Shown here: positions 15,768-26,800 of the stretch, one piece after another
Numbering within the stretch: the first letter of the stretch is position 1
How the letters are laid out: each line of letters begins with the position of its first letter
Assembly: GCA_024103215.1 (NCBI GenBank)
Contig: JAGFIY010000127.1
Coordinates: forward strand, 1 to 64,000
DNA length: 64,000 nt
Direction: 5' to 3'
From: Melioribacteraceae bacterium
Lineage (GTDB): Bacteria; Bacteroidota; Ignavibacteria; Ignavibacteriales; Melioribacteraceae
Notes under the pieces: model-generated
Databases searched by the model: none
Seen by the model: only the letters and a program-made list of their open reading frames with translations
What the model was told of the DNA's origin: nothing
Position numbers and translations under genes: made by a program

Positions 15768-16772
15768 ATGCCTCAGTTTACTGTTGAAAGATTGAATGAA
15801 CTGAAAAAAAATTTTAACGGGAAACAGATTGCCGTCGTAGGTGATTTAATGCTCGATAGTTATTATTGGGGAAAAGTTAAACGGATTTCCCCAGAAGCAC
15901 CCGTGCCTGTGGTTGAAGTAGCAGAGGAATTTTCAAGATTCGGCGGTGCGGCTAATGTTGCATACAATATTGTTACACTAGGTGCAATAGCTTTTCCGTT
16001 CGGTATAATTGGAAATGATCCGAATGCAGAGATTCTGAAAAATCTAATGAGCCAAAATAATATCGTAACTGAAGGTTTGATAGTTGACACAAGCCGTCCG
16101 ACAACAACCAAAACTAGAATAATAGCTGAAAAGCAACAGGTAGTTAGAATTGATAAAGAAAATCGTAGTGATATAAAGAAAGATATAGAAGAAGAAATTT
16201 TTGAAATGTTTTCAGCAAGAATTAAATCCTTTGATGCTGTTATCCTTCAAGACTATAATAAAGGTGTTCTTACACACTCACTCATCAGAAAAATCATTGA
16301 ACTTTGCAATAAAAACGAAATTATAGTAACCGTTGATCCTAAATTCGATAATTTTTTTGATTACCAAAATGCAACAGTCTTTAAACCTAACCGGAAAGAA
16401 ACAGAAGATGCTTTCGGAATTAGAATAATAAATGATGAGGATATAAGTTCTGCCGGTGAACTCTTAATGAAAGAATTGAAACCGCATTATGCATTGCTGA
16501 CTTTAGGCGAGGACGGAATTGCGCTTTTCGATAACGAAAATCTTGAACGCCGAATCCCTACAATAGCAAGAAAAGTCGCTGATGTATCCGGTGCGGGTGA
16601 TACTGTTATCTCAACATTAACTGTTGCGATGGCTGCCGGCGCAAATATACTTGAAGCATCTTATCTTGCAAACTATGCTGGAGGCTTGGTGTGTGAAGAA
16701 ATTGGAATTGTTCCAATTAATAAAGAAAAACTGTTCAAAACAATTTTAAGAGAACTTCATGACCCACAATAA
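15768..16772 (+). CDS. rfaE1: D-glycero-beta-D-manno-heptose-7-phosphate kinase
   Basis: This enzyme phosphorylates heptose 7-phosphate at C1 on the route to ADP-heptose for the LPS inner core. The 334-residue PfkB-family kinase has VVGDLMLDSYYWGKVKRISPEAPVPVVEV at its start, RFGGAANVAYN, and the ATP/catalytic motif DVSGAGDT with Asp278. In E. coli it is the N-terminal half of HldE; here it is a separate gene. It is preceded by AAGGAG and overlaps the adenylyltransferase gene by 14 bp. Confidence 0.95.
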   Translation: MPQFTVERLNELKKNFNGKQIAVVGDLMLDSYYWGKVKRISPEAPVPVVEVAEEFSRFGGAANVAYNIVTLGAIAFPFGIIGNDPNAEILKNLMSQNNIVTEGLIVDTSRPTTTKTRIIAEKQQVVRIDKENRSDIKKDIEEEIFEMFSARIKSFDAVILQDYNKGVLTHSLIRKIIELCNKNEIIVTVDPKFDNFFDYQNATVFKPNRKETEDAFGIRIINDEDISSAGELLMKELKPHYALLTLGEDGIALFDNENLERRIPTIARKVADVSGAGDTVISTLTVAMAAGANILEASYLANYAGGLVCEEIGIVPINKEKLFKTILRELHDPQ

Positions 16773-17241
16773 TATTCTTCCCCTCGAAGAACTAAAGAAG
16801 ATAAGAGAAAATCTGAAATCTGAAAACAAAAAAGTAGTTTTCACTAATGGATGCTTTGATATACTTCATGCAGGTCATGTCGATTACCTTAATAAAGCAA
16901 AGCTTCAAGGAGATGTTTTAATTGTAGCATTAAATTCCGATAAAAGTGTAAGAAAAATAAAAGGCGAAAAACGTCCTATCATTCCTGAAGACCAGAGAGG
17001 ATTTATTATTTCTAACTTAAAATGTGTTGACTATGTGACATTTTTTGATGATGACACACCCGGGGAAACTATACAAACCCTAATCCCCGACATTTTAGTA
17101 AAAGGTTCGGATTGGGAAATTGAGAATATCATAGGAAGAGAAATTGTAGAAGAAAACGGAGGGAGTGTAATAACAATTGATTTTGTAACAAACACTTCTT
17201 CAAGCGAAATAATTGAAACAATTTTAGAAAGATACAGATAA
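16759..17241 (+). CDS. rfaE2: D-glycero-beta-D-manno-heptose 1-phosphate adenylyltransferase
   Basis: This 160-residue nucleotidyltransferase makes ADP-heptose from heptose 1-phosphate and ATP. It has the cytidylyltransferase-like motif TNGCFDILHAGHVDYL with HxGH at 37-40 and the C-terminal TNTSSSEIIETI. It corresponds to the C-terminal half of E. coli HldE. Together with rfaE1 it shows that the LPS core contains heptose, although gmhA, gmhB and hldD are not in this window. Confidence 0.95.
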   Translation: MTHNNILPLEELKKIRENLKSENKKVVFTNGCFDILHAGHVDYLNKAKLQGDVLIVALNSDKSVRKIKGEKRPIIPEDQRGFIISNLKCVDYVTFFDDDTPGETIQTLIPDILVKGSDWEIENIIGREIVEENGGSVITIDFVTNTSSSEIIETILERYR

Positions 17242-17246
17242 ATTTT

Positions 17247-20200
17247 TTGAGTAAAGAAAAGAAAAAAATAAAACGCACCCTTGCGAGGAAAATTCTTAAT
17301 TCTATAATTGGGATTGTCGGTGTTCTCGTTATCTTGCTGATTCTTTTTATAGGATATATGCAAACATCCTCCTTTAGAAACTGGCTCCGCGAAGAAATTG
17401 TTGAAACCGTCAACTCATCAATTAACGGTAAGCTTTCAATCGGACAGATTAGAGGTACATTATTATCATCAGTATATTTGGACGACTTAAATCTAAGTTT
17501 TGAAAATGATACTGTTATATCTGCAAAAACGATAGGGATAAAAGCCAACCCATTTGAACTACTTTTCAGCCGCGTTTATCTCCGGGAAGTAATTATGTAC
17601 GATGTTAATCTTAAGATAGTTGAAGACAGTTTGGGGGCAACTAACTTTTCAAGATTATTTTCTGCGGACAGTACAAAAGAAGCTACGGAAGAAACAGACG
17701 AAAGTGAACCTTTTGCCTTCACTATCCTTGTCAACAATCTCGAATTCAGGAACTTAGACCTGATCCGGAAGACATATGAATACAGAAACACCAAAAAGAA
17801 TTATCTTCATTTTAATCCTGACGATTTGAGAATAACTGAGCTGAACATAAAAGCAAAACTTGTTGCCAACTTAAAGCAGCAAGAAGCCAGACTTGTAATT
17901 GATGATCTCACCGGAAATCCAAATTTAAGCAGATTCAAGCTCAATGAATTCAATGGTGGTTTCACCCTCACCCGCGATTTTGCTGAGGTGAATTATCTTA
18001 ATTTAAAAACTAATTTTGTCGATCTTTCGGTTAAAGCTAGAATGGACAGCTTAAATTTATTCGGTGATATTGACTTGTTAGGGTTCGAAAATTATCCCAT
18101 TAAGCTTGATTTCAGAGCTGAAAATTATAACTTTGCCGATCTTTCATCTTTTCTTGACGATACTGAGTTTTTAAAAGGTTCGGCTTCATTAAACTTGAAG
18201 GCAGAAGGCTACTTTGGGGATCTTGATATTAAAGAATTAAATCTCGACTATAATAACACTCACTTTGAAATTTTTGGCCATGTAAAAAATCTACATCAAC
18301 CGGATAAATTGTTTCTTGATGTCAATATTGTAAATTCACGAACTGACTACTCCGATGTGTTGGGACTTCTTCCTGAATTGGAATTGCCGCGATTCGACGA
18401 CATTCGTCTCGAGGATATGCATTTCTCATATAAAGGTGAGCCGACAAAATTCAAAACCGTCGGTTTTTCAAAGGTTGGAAAAGGTGAGATTATTTTCGAT
18501 TGTTATTTGGATTTGCAGCAGGATGATTTGGAATATGACATCACTTACGAAACAAAAAAAATTGATCTCTTCCCTGTTATAGGGGAAAAAAGCAGCGTTA
18601 CGGCAAAAGGGTCTTTAAAAGGAAAAGGTACTTCGGTGGAAATATTAGCTACCGATTTTCAAACTACTGTCTCAAATTCATTTATAAACGATTATAAAAT
18701 TGATCACCTTGAACTTTCGGCATCAGCTTTTGATAGACTAATTGATTTCAAAATGGAAGGAACAATAAACAACGCTATCTCCGACATTAAAGGAAATTTT
18801 GATTTTGCTGATTTAAAAAATCCCGGATATAAATTTGACGGAAAGCTAAATCAACTTAACCTGGAGGAATTCATTACTGATTCACTCTATAACACCAATT
18901 TAAATTTTGACTTTGTCGCAAATGGAAAATATTTAGATATTGATAAAATGATCGGAGAATTAAAAGTTGATCTTGATTCTTCATCTATCCGCAGCGAATA
19001 TATATATGGTGATAATTTAAACATCAGTCTGGCTCAAGATAGTGGAATAAGAACTATAACAATCGAATCTGATTTTCTGGATTTTATAATTTTCGGCGAT
19101 TATAAAATTTCGACTGTGATCGATCTTATTATGTACGAAAGTAAAACGATAAGCGAAATTATTTCAAATAAACTCCAAGATTTTACTCTGGCCGACGATT
19201 CATTGAAACTTGAAGAAACAATTCCGGAAATTGCAGAAAGTGAATTTGATCTTAACTTTACATTTAATTTTAAGGATTTTAGTCTATTTCGCACATTACT
19301 CAACAACAAAGAGCTTGATCTTGCCGGAAGCGGAAAAGGAGAAATAAAAAACAGCGCATCATCTTTTGAAATTACGACCGAACTAGATATTGAACATTTT
19401 CTTACCATCTCGGGCGAAGAACTTATCTATGTAAATGACCTTAAAACTGATTTTCATTTTACCCGGGATAATCGTCTCCGGAGTTTTGAAGCCCTGTTTG
19501 GTTCAGTTTCTCTCAGCACAGATAAAATTATTTATGGCAGCGAGTATCACGACATTTTTCTCGATCTCATTTTTAATGAAAGCAAACTTTACTATAATCT
19601 TTCCGCAGCTGTAAATGAAGATCTGAATGCTTCGGGTGAGGGAACAATCTCAATGACATCAAATTCTCAATCTGTTTTTGTAGATGCATTTAAAATTGAT
19701 TATAAAAATGTAATTTGGGAAAACCAAGAACAGCTTGTTATCGATTTTGATGCAAGCAAAATTTCTTTTGATTCATTCAAACTAATGCACCGTGAAGCAG
19801 AAGCGGCTGTCACTGGATTTATAATGGACACCGGACAAATAGACGTGGAAGTTGAGGTAAATAATATGCCTGGTATGCTTCTAACATTTCTTGCTACTGA
19901 TGTTTCAGATTCGGAAATTGGTGGTGATGTAAAACTTACCGCAAAAATTACCGGTACAACCGAAAGCCCGTTAATTGATTTTGATTTGAATATGGAAAAG
20001 ATGAGTTATTCCGGAGTTACTTTTGGAACGCTGATGTTTTCATCAGATTATTCAAATAGATTGATAACAACTAATGCTATCTTCGTAGACTCAACTCATT
20101 CATTCGAGAATCCGCTTCTTAAATTAATCGGAACAATTCCAATAGATCTAAAATTAGGAGACATTGAAAACAGAATTCCCGATGATTCTGAAATTGATAT

Positions 20201-21713
20201 GCAGCTTATCTCTAAAGGATTTGACTTCACCATTTTTGGAAACACGCTCCCCTTCATAACTGAACAAAGAGGAAATATTTTTGCAGATATAGCCATCAGC
20301 GGAGATTTGAGTAATATTATTACTAACGGCACATTTAAGTTGGAAAACGGTAATTTTAAGGTTAGAGACAATAATCTTTATTATAACGCTGAGTTTGAAA
20401 TTGAGGCTGAAGAATCTAATCTTAATTTCAAAAATATAACTATTCAAAATTCTTCGGGTTCGAATTACAGTGGAACGTTGCGAGGAAACGGAAATATTGA
20501 GTACTCAAACGAGGGTTTGGAGCAGATACAAATCATCATTCGGGGAGACCTTGCAGTTTTAAGTCCTAATTCTAAATCAGTCAGTCCTGAATTATTCGGT
20601 GATCTTGTTATAGATATCAATGACAAAGCAGAATTTACTTATGATGATGACAGATTCAATTTAATTGCTGATATTTTACTAAAGGAAGTAGATTTAACAT
20701 TTACTTTAAATCAAACTGGTGTAACGAGAAGCGGTGAAGGATTCGTTTACGAAATAATAGAAGATTCATTAAACATTGACAGAGCAGAAGCAGAAATTGA
20801 AAATCTCATTTCTGAATTCAGACTTGCAGCAGGTGCACCATCGAGAGTTACCGGCTCAATTCCATTTGACTATTCTTTATTGGTAACTATTGAAAATGAA
20901 GCTTCACTTATATTTATTTTAAATAAATCGATCGCCCAAAGACTTGTCGTAAAAGCTAACGGTGATTTACAAGTAAGAAGCAAGTATGGGCTGAGCGATG
21001 CACAAGGAGGTTTTACTCTGTTAGACGGATCACGCTTGGAATTTTTTAAATCCTTCGATGCAACCGGCTCAATTAGATTTGAGAGTAATTTATACGATCC
21101 CTATTTAAACATCAGTGCTAAATACATTGGGGATTATGTAGCGCCCAACAACGAAAATGAATCAGCAAAAAGAGTTGCGGTAAAACTTAGCTTAAACGGA
21201 ACTCTTTCATCGTTGAGCAAAAATTTGGCTCTTGACGAAAATCGTTTAACAGTTTACGTTGGCGAAAAAAATATTCAATCTGAGATTCCGTCAATGCAGT
21301 ATGATGCATCTGATGCGATGTCTTTTATCTTGGTAGGAAGGTTTAAAAACGATTTAACTTCGGGAGACAAAATAAGTGTTGCAGAACAAGCAGGTGCAGC
21401 AGCATCGTTTTTTGGTCCCGTTGTTTCAAGCTTTCTTAACAGTGCAGTCGGCAACATTATAGATGACGTTCAAATAAGTCAGTCCGGAAAATATACAAGA
21501 ATTGGAATTTCCGGCAGGCACAATAATTTCAGATATAAAATAGGCGGAACGACGGAAGCGTTTAATGATATGCGTAAAGCAAACATACTAATTCAATATT
21601 TATTTAACCGAAATATCTCTTTGAGATATGAAAGAAAAAACCCTGTCATCTATTATGAAGGCAATGACTTAAAAATAGATGAGCTCGGTTTAAGGTACAG
21701 GTTTGAATTCTAA
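17247..21713 (+). CDS. tamB: TamB/DUF490-family translocation and assembly protein
   Basis: This very long protein (1488 residues) is anchored by one N-terminal membrane helix (about 15-40, IIGIVGVLVILLILFIGYM). It then consists almost entirely of short beta strands with an AsmA/TamB-like start (GKLSIGQIRGTLLSSVYLDDL). It ends in the DUF490 domain, with FRYKIGGTTEAFNDM and a C-terminal ELGLRYRFEF. TamB-like proteins span the periplasm as a hydrophobic groove; they are linked to outer-membrane protein assembly with TamA/BamA and to phospholipid transport. The start appears to be TTG at 17247. The stop overlaps the rnr start (TAATG). No TamA gene is adjacent, but bamA and a second Omp85-like barrel lie within 8 kb on either side. 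Confidence 0.9.
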   Translation: MSKEKKKIKRTLARKILNSIIGIVGVLVILLILFIGYMQTSSFRNWLREEIVETVNSSINGKLSIGQIRGTLLSSVYLDDLNLSFENDTVISAKTIGIKANPFELLFSRVYLREVIMYDVNLKIVEDSLGATNFSRLFSADSTKEATEETDESEPFAFTILVNNLEFRNLDLIRKTYEYRNTKKNYLHFNPDDLRITELNIKAKLVANLKQQEARLVIDDLTGNPNLSRFKLNEFNGGFTLTRDFAEVNYLNLKTNFVDLSVKARMDSLNLFGDIDLLGFENYPIKLDFRAENYNFADLSSFLDDTEFLKGSASLNLKAEGYFGDLDIKELNLDYNNTHFEIFGHVKNLHQPDKLFLDVNIVNSRTDYSDVLGLLPELELPRFDDIRLEDMHFSYKGEPTKFKTVGFSKVGKGEIIFDCYLDLQQDDLEYDITYETKKIDLFPVIGEKSSVTAKGSLKGKGTSVEILATDFQTTVSNSFINDYKIDHLELSASAFDRLIDFKMEGTINNAISDIKGNFDFADLKNPGYKFDGKLNQLNLEEFITDSLYNTNLNFDFVANGKYLDIDKMIGELKVDLDSSSIRSEYIYGDNLNISLAQDSGIRTITIESDFLDFIIFGDYKISTVIDLIMYESKTISEIISNKLQDFTLADDSLKLEETIPEIAESEFDLNFTFNFKDFSLFRTLLNNKELDLAGSGKGEIKNSASSFEITTELDIEHFLTISGEELIYVNDLKTDFHFTRDNRLRSFEALFGSVSLSTDKIIYGSEYHDIFLDLIFNESKLYYNLSAAVNEDLNASGEGTISMTSNSQSVFVDAFKIDYKNVIWENQEQLVIDFDASKISFDSFKLMHREAEAAVTGFIMDTGQIDVEVEVNNMPGMLLTFLATDVSDSEIGGDVKLTAKITGTTESPLIDFDLNMEKMSYSGVTFGTLMFSSDYSNRLITTNAIFVDSTHSFENPLLKLIGTIPIDLKLGDIENRIPDDSEIDMQLISKGFDFTIFGNTLPFITEQRGNIFADIAISGDLSNIITNGTFKLENGNFKVRDNNLYYNAEFEIEAEESNLNFKNITIQNSSGSNYSGTLRGNGNIEYSNEGLEQIQIIIRGDLAVLSPNSKSVSPELFGDLVIDINDKAEFTYDDDRFNLIADILLKEVDLTFTLNQTGVTRSGEGFVYEIIEDSLNIDRAEAEIENLISEFRLAAGAPSRVTGSIPFDYSLLVTIENEASLIFILNKSIAQRLVVKANGDLQVRSKYGLSDAQGGFTLLDGSRLEFFKSFDATGSIRFESNLYDPYLNISAKYIGDYVAPNNENESAKRVAVKLSLNGTLSSLSKNLALDENRLTVYVGEKNIQSEIPSMQYDASDAMSFILVGRFKNDLTSGDKISVAEQAGAAASFFGPVVSSFLNSAVGNIIDDVQISQSGKYTRIGISGRHNNFRYKIGGTTEAFNDMRKANILIQYLFNRNISLRYERKNPVIYYEGNDLKIDELGLRYRFEF

Positions 21714-23806
21714 TGAAAGAAAAAATTAAATCTTTTTTTAAGAAATATCCCGCAAACAAAATTAAATCGAAAACTCTTGCTAAAAAACTCGGTTATTCCG
21801 AACCACATACTTATGCTCAAATGAAAGCCGTTCTTCACGATCTTTTTGACGAAGGTTATTTGGCAAGACAGGGCAAAAGATATTATCTAAACAAATTCAG
21901 TTCAAAAAATCTTGTCGGCAGAGTTCAGATGATCAAAGACGGCAGTTATGCTTTTGTTGAGTTGGAAGATAATGCTTTCGGAGATGTTTTTATACCGGAG
22001 AAATTTCTTAACACTGCATTAAATGGCGATATTGTTGAGGTTTCCCTTTTTGCAAAGCAGCGTGGTAAAAGCATCGAAGGTGAGATTATAAAAGTTATCG
22101 AAAGGAAAAGAACTGAGTACGTTGGTATCCTCTCAAAGGAAAAAGCTTTTTATTTTGTAGAGGTTGACGATTCAAACATTCATAGAGATTTTTATGTTCC
22201 TTCCGATGATTTAAACAGCGCAAAAAACGGCGACAAGGTAATCATTCATGAAATCGAATGGACAAATCCACAGCTCAATCCCACTGCTAAGGTTAAACAG
22301 GTCTTGGGAAAAGCAGGAAGCTATGATGCAGAAATTGCATCAATCGCTCATGAGAAGGGATTGAGGTTTATTTTCCCCGATGAAGTGATTCTCGAAGCCG
22401 AAAAAATTAAGCTCAATATTCCGCAATCTGAACTAGATTCAAGAATGGATTTAAGAGACGAAAAGATCTTTACGATTGATCCTGAAGATGCCAAGGACTT
22501 TGATGATGCCGTTTCTATTTCGAAACTTGATAACGGTAATTTTCGCGTAGGAATTCACATAGCCGATGTATCGCATTATGTTAATAAGGGCAATGCTATT
22601 TACACGGAAGCTGTTGAAAGAGCTACGAGCATATATTTTGTCGGGAAAGTAATACCAATGCTTCCCGAACATCTCTCAAACAAAATTTGTTCTTTGGTCC
22701 CGAACGAAGACAGGTTGACTTTCAGCGTAATCGCTGAAGTCTCACCGGATGGAAAACTTGTTGATTATAAAATTTCGAAATCGGTTATCAATAGCAAAAG
22801 AAGGTTCAACTATGATGAAGTGCAGGAAATTCTCGATTCAGGTAAAGGGGATTTTTTCGAAAAATTAACTGAGCTAAACAACCTTGCAAAAGTGCTTAGG
22901 AAAAAAAGAATGGATCAAGGGAGTATTAATTTCATAACTCCCGAAGTAAAATTTGAATTGGATGAAAACAATATTCCGGTTAACGTTAAAATAAAAAAAG
23001 TAAAAGACAGTCATCAACTGATTGAAGAATACATGCTTCTGGCAAATCAGATAGTTGCAAAATTTATAAACACCGATACCTCAGAACCTGAGCCTTTCAT
23101 TTACAGGGTTCATGATTTACCGGAACAAGAAAAGCTAGTTGAATTCTCAATCTTTGTTAGATCGCTTGGTTATTCATTTGATCCTGAATCCGGGAAAAGT
23201 TCAAAACAATTGAGCAAATTTTTGGATGAAATAAAAGATTCACCAGAGGAATCATTAATAAACGAAATTGCAATTAGATCTATGGCGAAAGCAATTTATT
23301 CAACTGACAATATTGGACATTACGGTCTAGGTTTCTCACATTACTCGCATTTTACTTCCCCCATTAGAAGACTTCCCGATTTAATAATTCATCAAATTTT
23401 ATTCAGCAAATTGAAGAATAAAAAAAGACCTTATACTTATAAAGAACTGGTTAAACTTTCGGAGCACAGTTCAAGACAGGAACGAGCTGCTGTTGATGCG
23501 GAAAGGTTATCGGTAAAAATTAAACAGATCGAATACTTGCAAAATAAAATCGGCGATGAGTTTGAAGCCGTTATTTCCGGTATCACAAATTTTGGTTTAT
23601 TTGTTGAATTGAAAGAAAGTCTCGCCGAAGGTTTGATTAAAATGAGAGATTTAGAAGACGATTATTATGTGTTCGATGAAAAAAATTATCTTCTACGAGG
23701 AAGAAGAAACGGGAAAAAATACAGATTAGGAGACAGTTTGAACGTCAAACTAATAAGAGTAGACAAAGAGAAAAGAGAGATTGATTTTGCACTTTTGTCT
23801 GATTGA
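21713..23806 (+). CDS. rnr: Ribonuclease R
   Basis: RNase R is a 3'-5' exoribonuclease that degrades structured RNA. The 697-residue protein has an N-terminal winged helix (residues 15-60, KIKSKTLAKKLGYSEPH), cold-shock OB domains (70-210), and the RNB catalytic domain starting near 240. There ITIDPEDAKDFDDAVS-like residues (TIDPEDAKDFDDAVSI) supply the metal-binding aspartates, and HYGLGFSHYSHFTSPIRRLPD follows. A C-terminal S1 domain reads AVISGITNFGLFVELKES. A basic tail is short. It is translationally coupled to tamB, which is unusual company for an RNase. Confidence 0.96.
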   Translation: MKEKIKSFFKKYPANKIKSKTLAKKLGYSEPHTYAQMKAVLHDLFDEGYLARQGKRYYLNKFSSKNLVGRVQMIKDGSYAFVELEDNAFGDVFIPEKFLNTALNGDIVEVSLFAKQRGKSIEGEIIKVIERKRTEYVGILSKEKAFYFVEVDDSNIHRDFYVPSDDLNSAKNGDKVIIHEIEWTNPQLNPTAKVKQVLGKAGSYDAEIASIAHEKGLRFIFPDEVILEAEKIKLNIPQSELDSRMDLRDEKIFTIDPEDAKDFDDAVSISKLDNGNFRVGIHIADVSHYVNKGNAIYTEAVERATSIYFVGKVIPMLPEHLSNKICSLVPNEDRLTFSVIAEVSPDGKLVDYKISKSVINSKRRFNYDEVQEILDSGKGDFFEKLTELNNLAKVLRKKRMDQGSINFITPEVKFELDENNIPVNVKIKKVKDSHQLIEEYMLLANQIVAKFINTDTSEPEPFIYRVHDLPEQEKLVEFSIFVRSLGYSFDPESGKSSKQLSKFLDEIKDSPEESLINEIAIRSMAKAIYSTDNIGHYGLGFSHYSHFTSPIRRLPDLIIHQILFSKLKNKKRPYTYKELVKLSEHSSRQERAAVDAERLSVKIKQIEYLQNKIGDEFEAVISGITNFGLFVELKESLAEGLIKMRDLEDDYYVFDEKNYLLRGRRNGKKYRLGDSLNVKLIRVDKEKREIDFALLSD

Positions 23807-23846
23807 AATTCTTATAAAATTGTAAACAAAAAACCGGGTATTTACG

Positions 23847-26800
23847 TTGATACGAAAATTAGTTTTCTTTTCCTTTTTTATTTTTACCACATCAAGCGTG
23901 GTTGCTCAGTTTGGAAAAAATAAAGTTCAATATAAAGATTTTGAGTGGATGTATATTCAAACCAACCACTTCGATATCTATTTTTCCGAAGAAGGAAGAG
24001 ACATAGCAGAGTTTACTGCAAATGTTGCCGAAGAAGCTCTTGAAAATATAATGAGCGATCTCAATTACGAGATAAACAATCGAATTTCTTTAATAGTTTA
24101 CAATTCACATAACGATTTTACAGAAACCAACACGACCCAGGGTTATCTTTCTCAAGGCATCGGGGGATTTACCGAACCTTTTAAGAACAGAGTAGTTTTT
24201 CCCTTTGAGGGAGATTACCAAAAATTTTGGCATGTTATTTCACATGAACTTGTTCACGCTGTAATGAGAGATATGCTTTACGGCGGAACCGTACAAAATA
24301 TTATCGCGAAAAACATTACTCTGCAACTCCCGCTTTGGTATCACGAAGGTATGGCTGAATTTTTAACAAGCGGCTGGGAAACCAATAGCGATATGTTTAT
24401 TCGCGACGCAATTATCAATACATACCTCCCCGATATACAAGGACTTTATGGTTATTTCGCATATCGAGGCGGACAAGCGTTGTTTTATTATATCTCAAAA
24501 ACATACGGAAGAAAAAAAATTGGGGAACTTCTAAACAAAACAAAAGGATTAGGAAGTTTAGAAGCTGGATTGAAATCATCAATTGGTTTAACGATCGAAG
24601 AGCTTAACAATAGATGGAAAAAATGGATCAAGAAAGAATACTGGCCCGAAATCGCATTAAGACAAGATCCTGATGAATTCGCTAAAAGATTGACCGATAA
24701 CAAAGAATCTGGTGGATTTTATAACACAAGCCCTGCTATTTCTCCACAAGGAGATAAAATTGCTTTTATTTCCGATCGTGATATTTTTCTTGATATCTTT
24801 GTTATGAATGCACTCGACGGCGAGATAGTAACCAAAATAGATGGTTTCGGAAGACAAAATGATCTTGAAGAGTTGAATCTTCTTTTCCCATCGGTATCTT
24901 GGGCACCGGATAACAATAGATTGGCTGTTTCAAAAAAAGGACAAGGTTATGATATTGTTGCAATTGTAGATGTTGCTGAAGATGAGTCCTATGAATTGCC
25001 CTTTGAACTGCAGGGTATCGAAACCACTGCATGGTCTCCAGACGGAAGATATATCGCCTTCAACGCACATAATGCGAGACAGTCTGACATCTATGTTTTT
25101 GATCTTGAAACTGAAGAATTAATAAACTTAACAAATGATATTTTCAGTGATTTTACTCCTGTTTGGTCCCCGGACGGAAGTTTATTAGTGTTTTCCTCCG
25201 ATAGAGATAAGTATATTGGTGAGGACAGATTTAAGTTCGACGGGTATAATATGATTTCTCACGACTACTCTAAAAGAGATATTTATTCAGTCACATTCCC
25301 CGAGGGAAAAATATCAAGGATAACAGATTGGGAATACAGTTCACAGAAATCTGCAGTTATTTCCGAAGACGGGAAGTCAATTTTGTTTGTGAGTGATAAA
25401 AATGGGATCGATAATATCTACAAAAAAAGAATTGAGATTGAACCGGCAGATACTGTTGATTCAATTGTTGATCTACCTGCTGTTCCGATTACGAATTCCC
25501 TAAACGGAATAAATCAGTTGAGTATTTCTGAAGATAGAAAAAAACTTGCTTTCACTTCCCTTTTTAATTCCGGCTACAACATATTCACAATTAATAATCC
25601 ATTTGAAATAGAATTGGAATCGGATACTCTTCAACTTACTCCTTTTATGGAGCGAGTTGCTTCCGGTGAAGAGTTTTCAGATGATACATTCAATTTACCT
25701 GACAGCGTACAGAGTACTGATAACGTCTTGAATCATTTTATTTCTGCTTCTGATTCGCAGGAGTCAGAAACCGACACATCAAATTCACGAAGAAAAATTT
25801 ATACAGGGAAATATGTTGGTGATAAAGATACAACAAGAACAGCCGATTATAGTAATTACATTTTCTCCCCCAACAGAAAAGTTGAATCGGATACAACTGC
25901 ATTAACAAAAAATATTTTTAATCAAAAATTGGATGACGATGGTAATTTTCTGGTTAATGAGTATAAAATAAACTTTACTCCCGATCTGGTTTATGCAAAC
26001 GCCTACGTAAGCACTTATTACGGGTTGTTGGGAACCACCGTGCTCTCATTCAGTGATATGCTTGGCAATCATCAGCTCGTCGGTATGACAGGACTTCAAG
26101 TTGATTTAAAAAATAGCGATTACGGTTTAGCATATTATTATTTACCCAAACGGATAAATTACGGAGTTGAATTATTCCATACTGCAAGATTTGTTTATCT
26201 TGCAGGTTTAAACCGAACTGAACTTTACAGATATAGAAATTTTGGCGCGGCTTTCTCGGCAAGTCTCCCTCTCGATACCTACAATCGATTTGATTTGAGT
26301 TTAAGCGTTATGCGAGTAACCTCTGAAAATTTGGATAACCAATTGGTCCCAATGGATAACGCTACTTTTATTATTCCCCAGCTTTCTTATGTATATGATG
26401 ACGTATTATTCGGTTACACCTCACCTATCCAGGGAAGCCGATATAAATTTACTCTTTTCGGAAATACTGGAATTGGCAGCAGCGAACCAAACAGTTTTTA
26501 TTCGCTTATCTTTGATGTGAGAAAGTATTTCAGATTTTTCTACGATAACTCATTTGTGTTTAGATTATCCGGTGGATATTCAGGCGGAGCTGCACCACAA
26601 AGGTTCTTCCTAGGAGGTGTCGATAATTGGATCAACAGATCCTTCGCTTCAGGAACAATTCCGCTTGAATCTCCGGCAGACTTTGCTTTCCTTACCCCTG
26701 CACTTCCGATGCGAGGCTACAATTATTCGGAAAAAATCGGAACTAAATATTCTTTGTTAAATATGGAATTTAGATTGCCATTAATTCGATATTTGCTGAC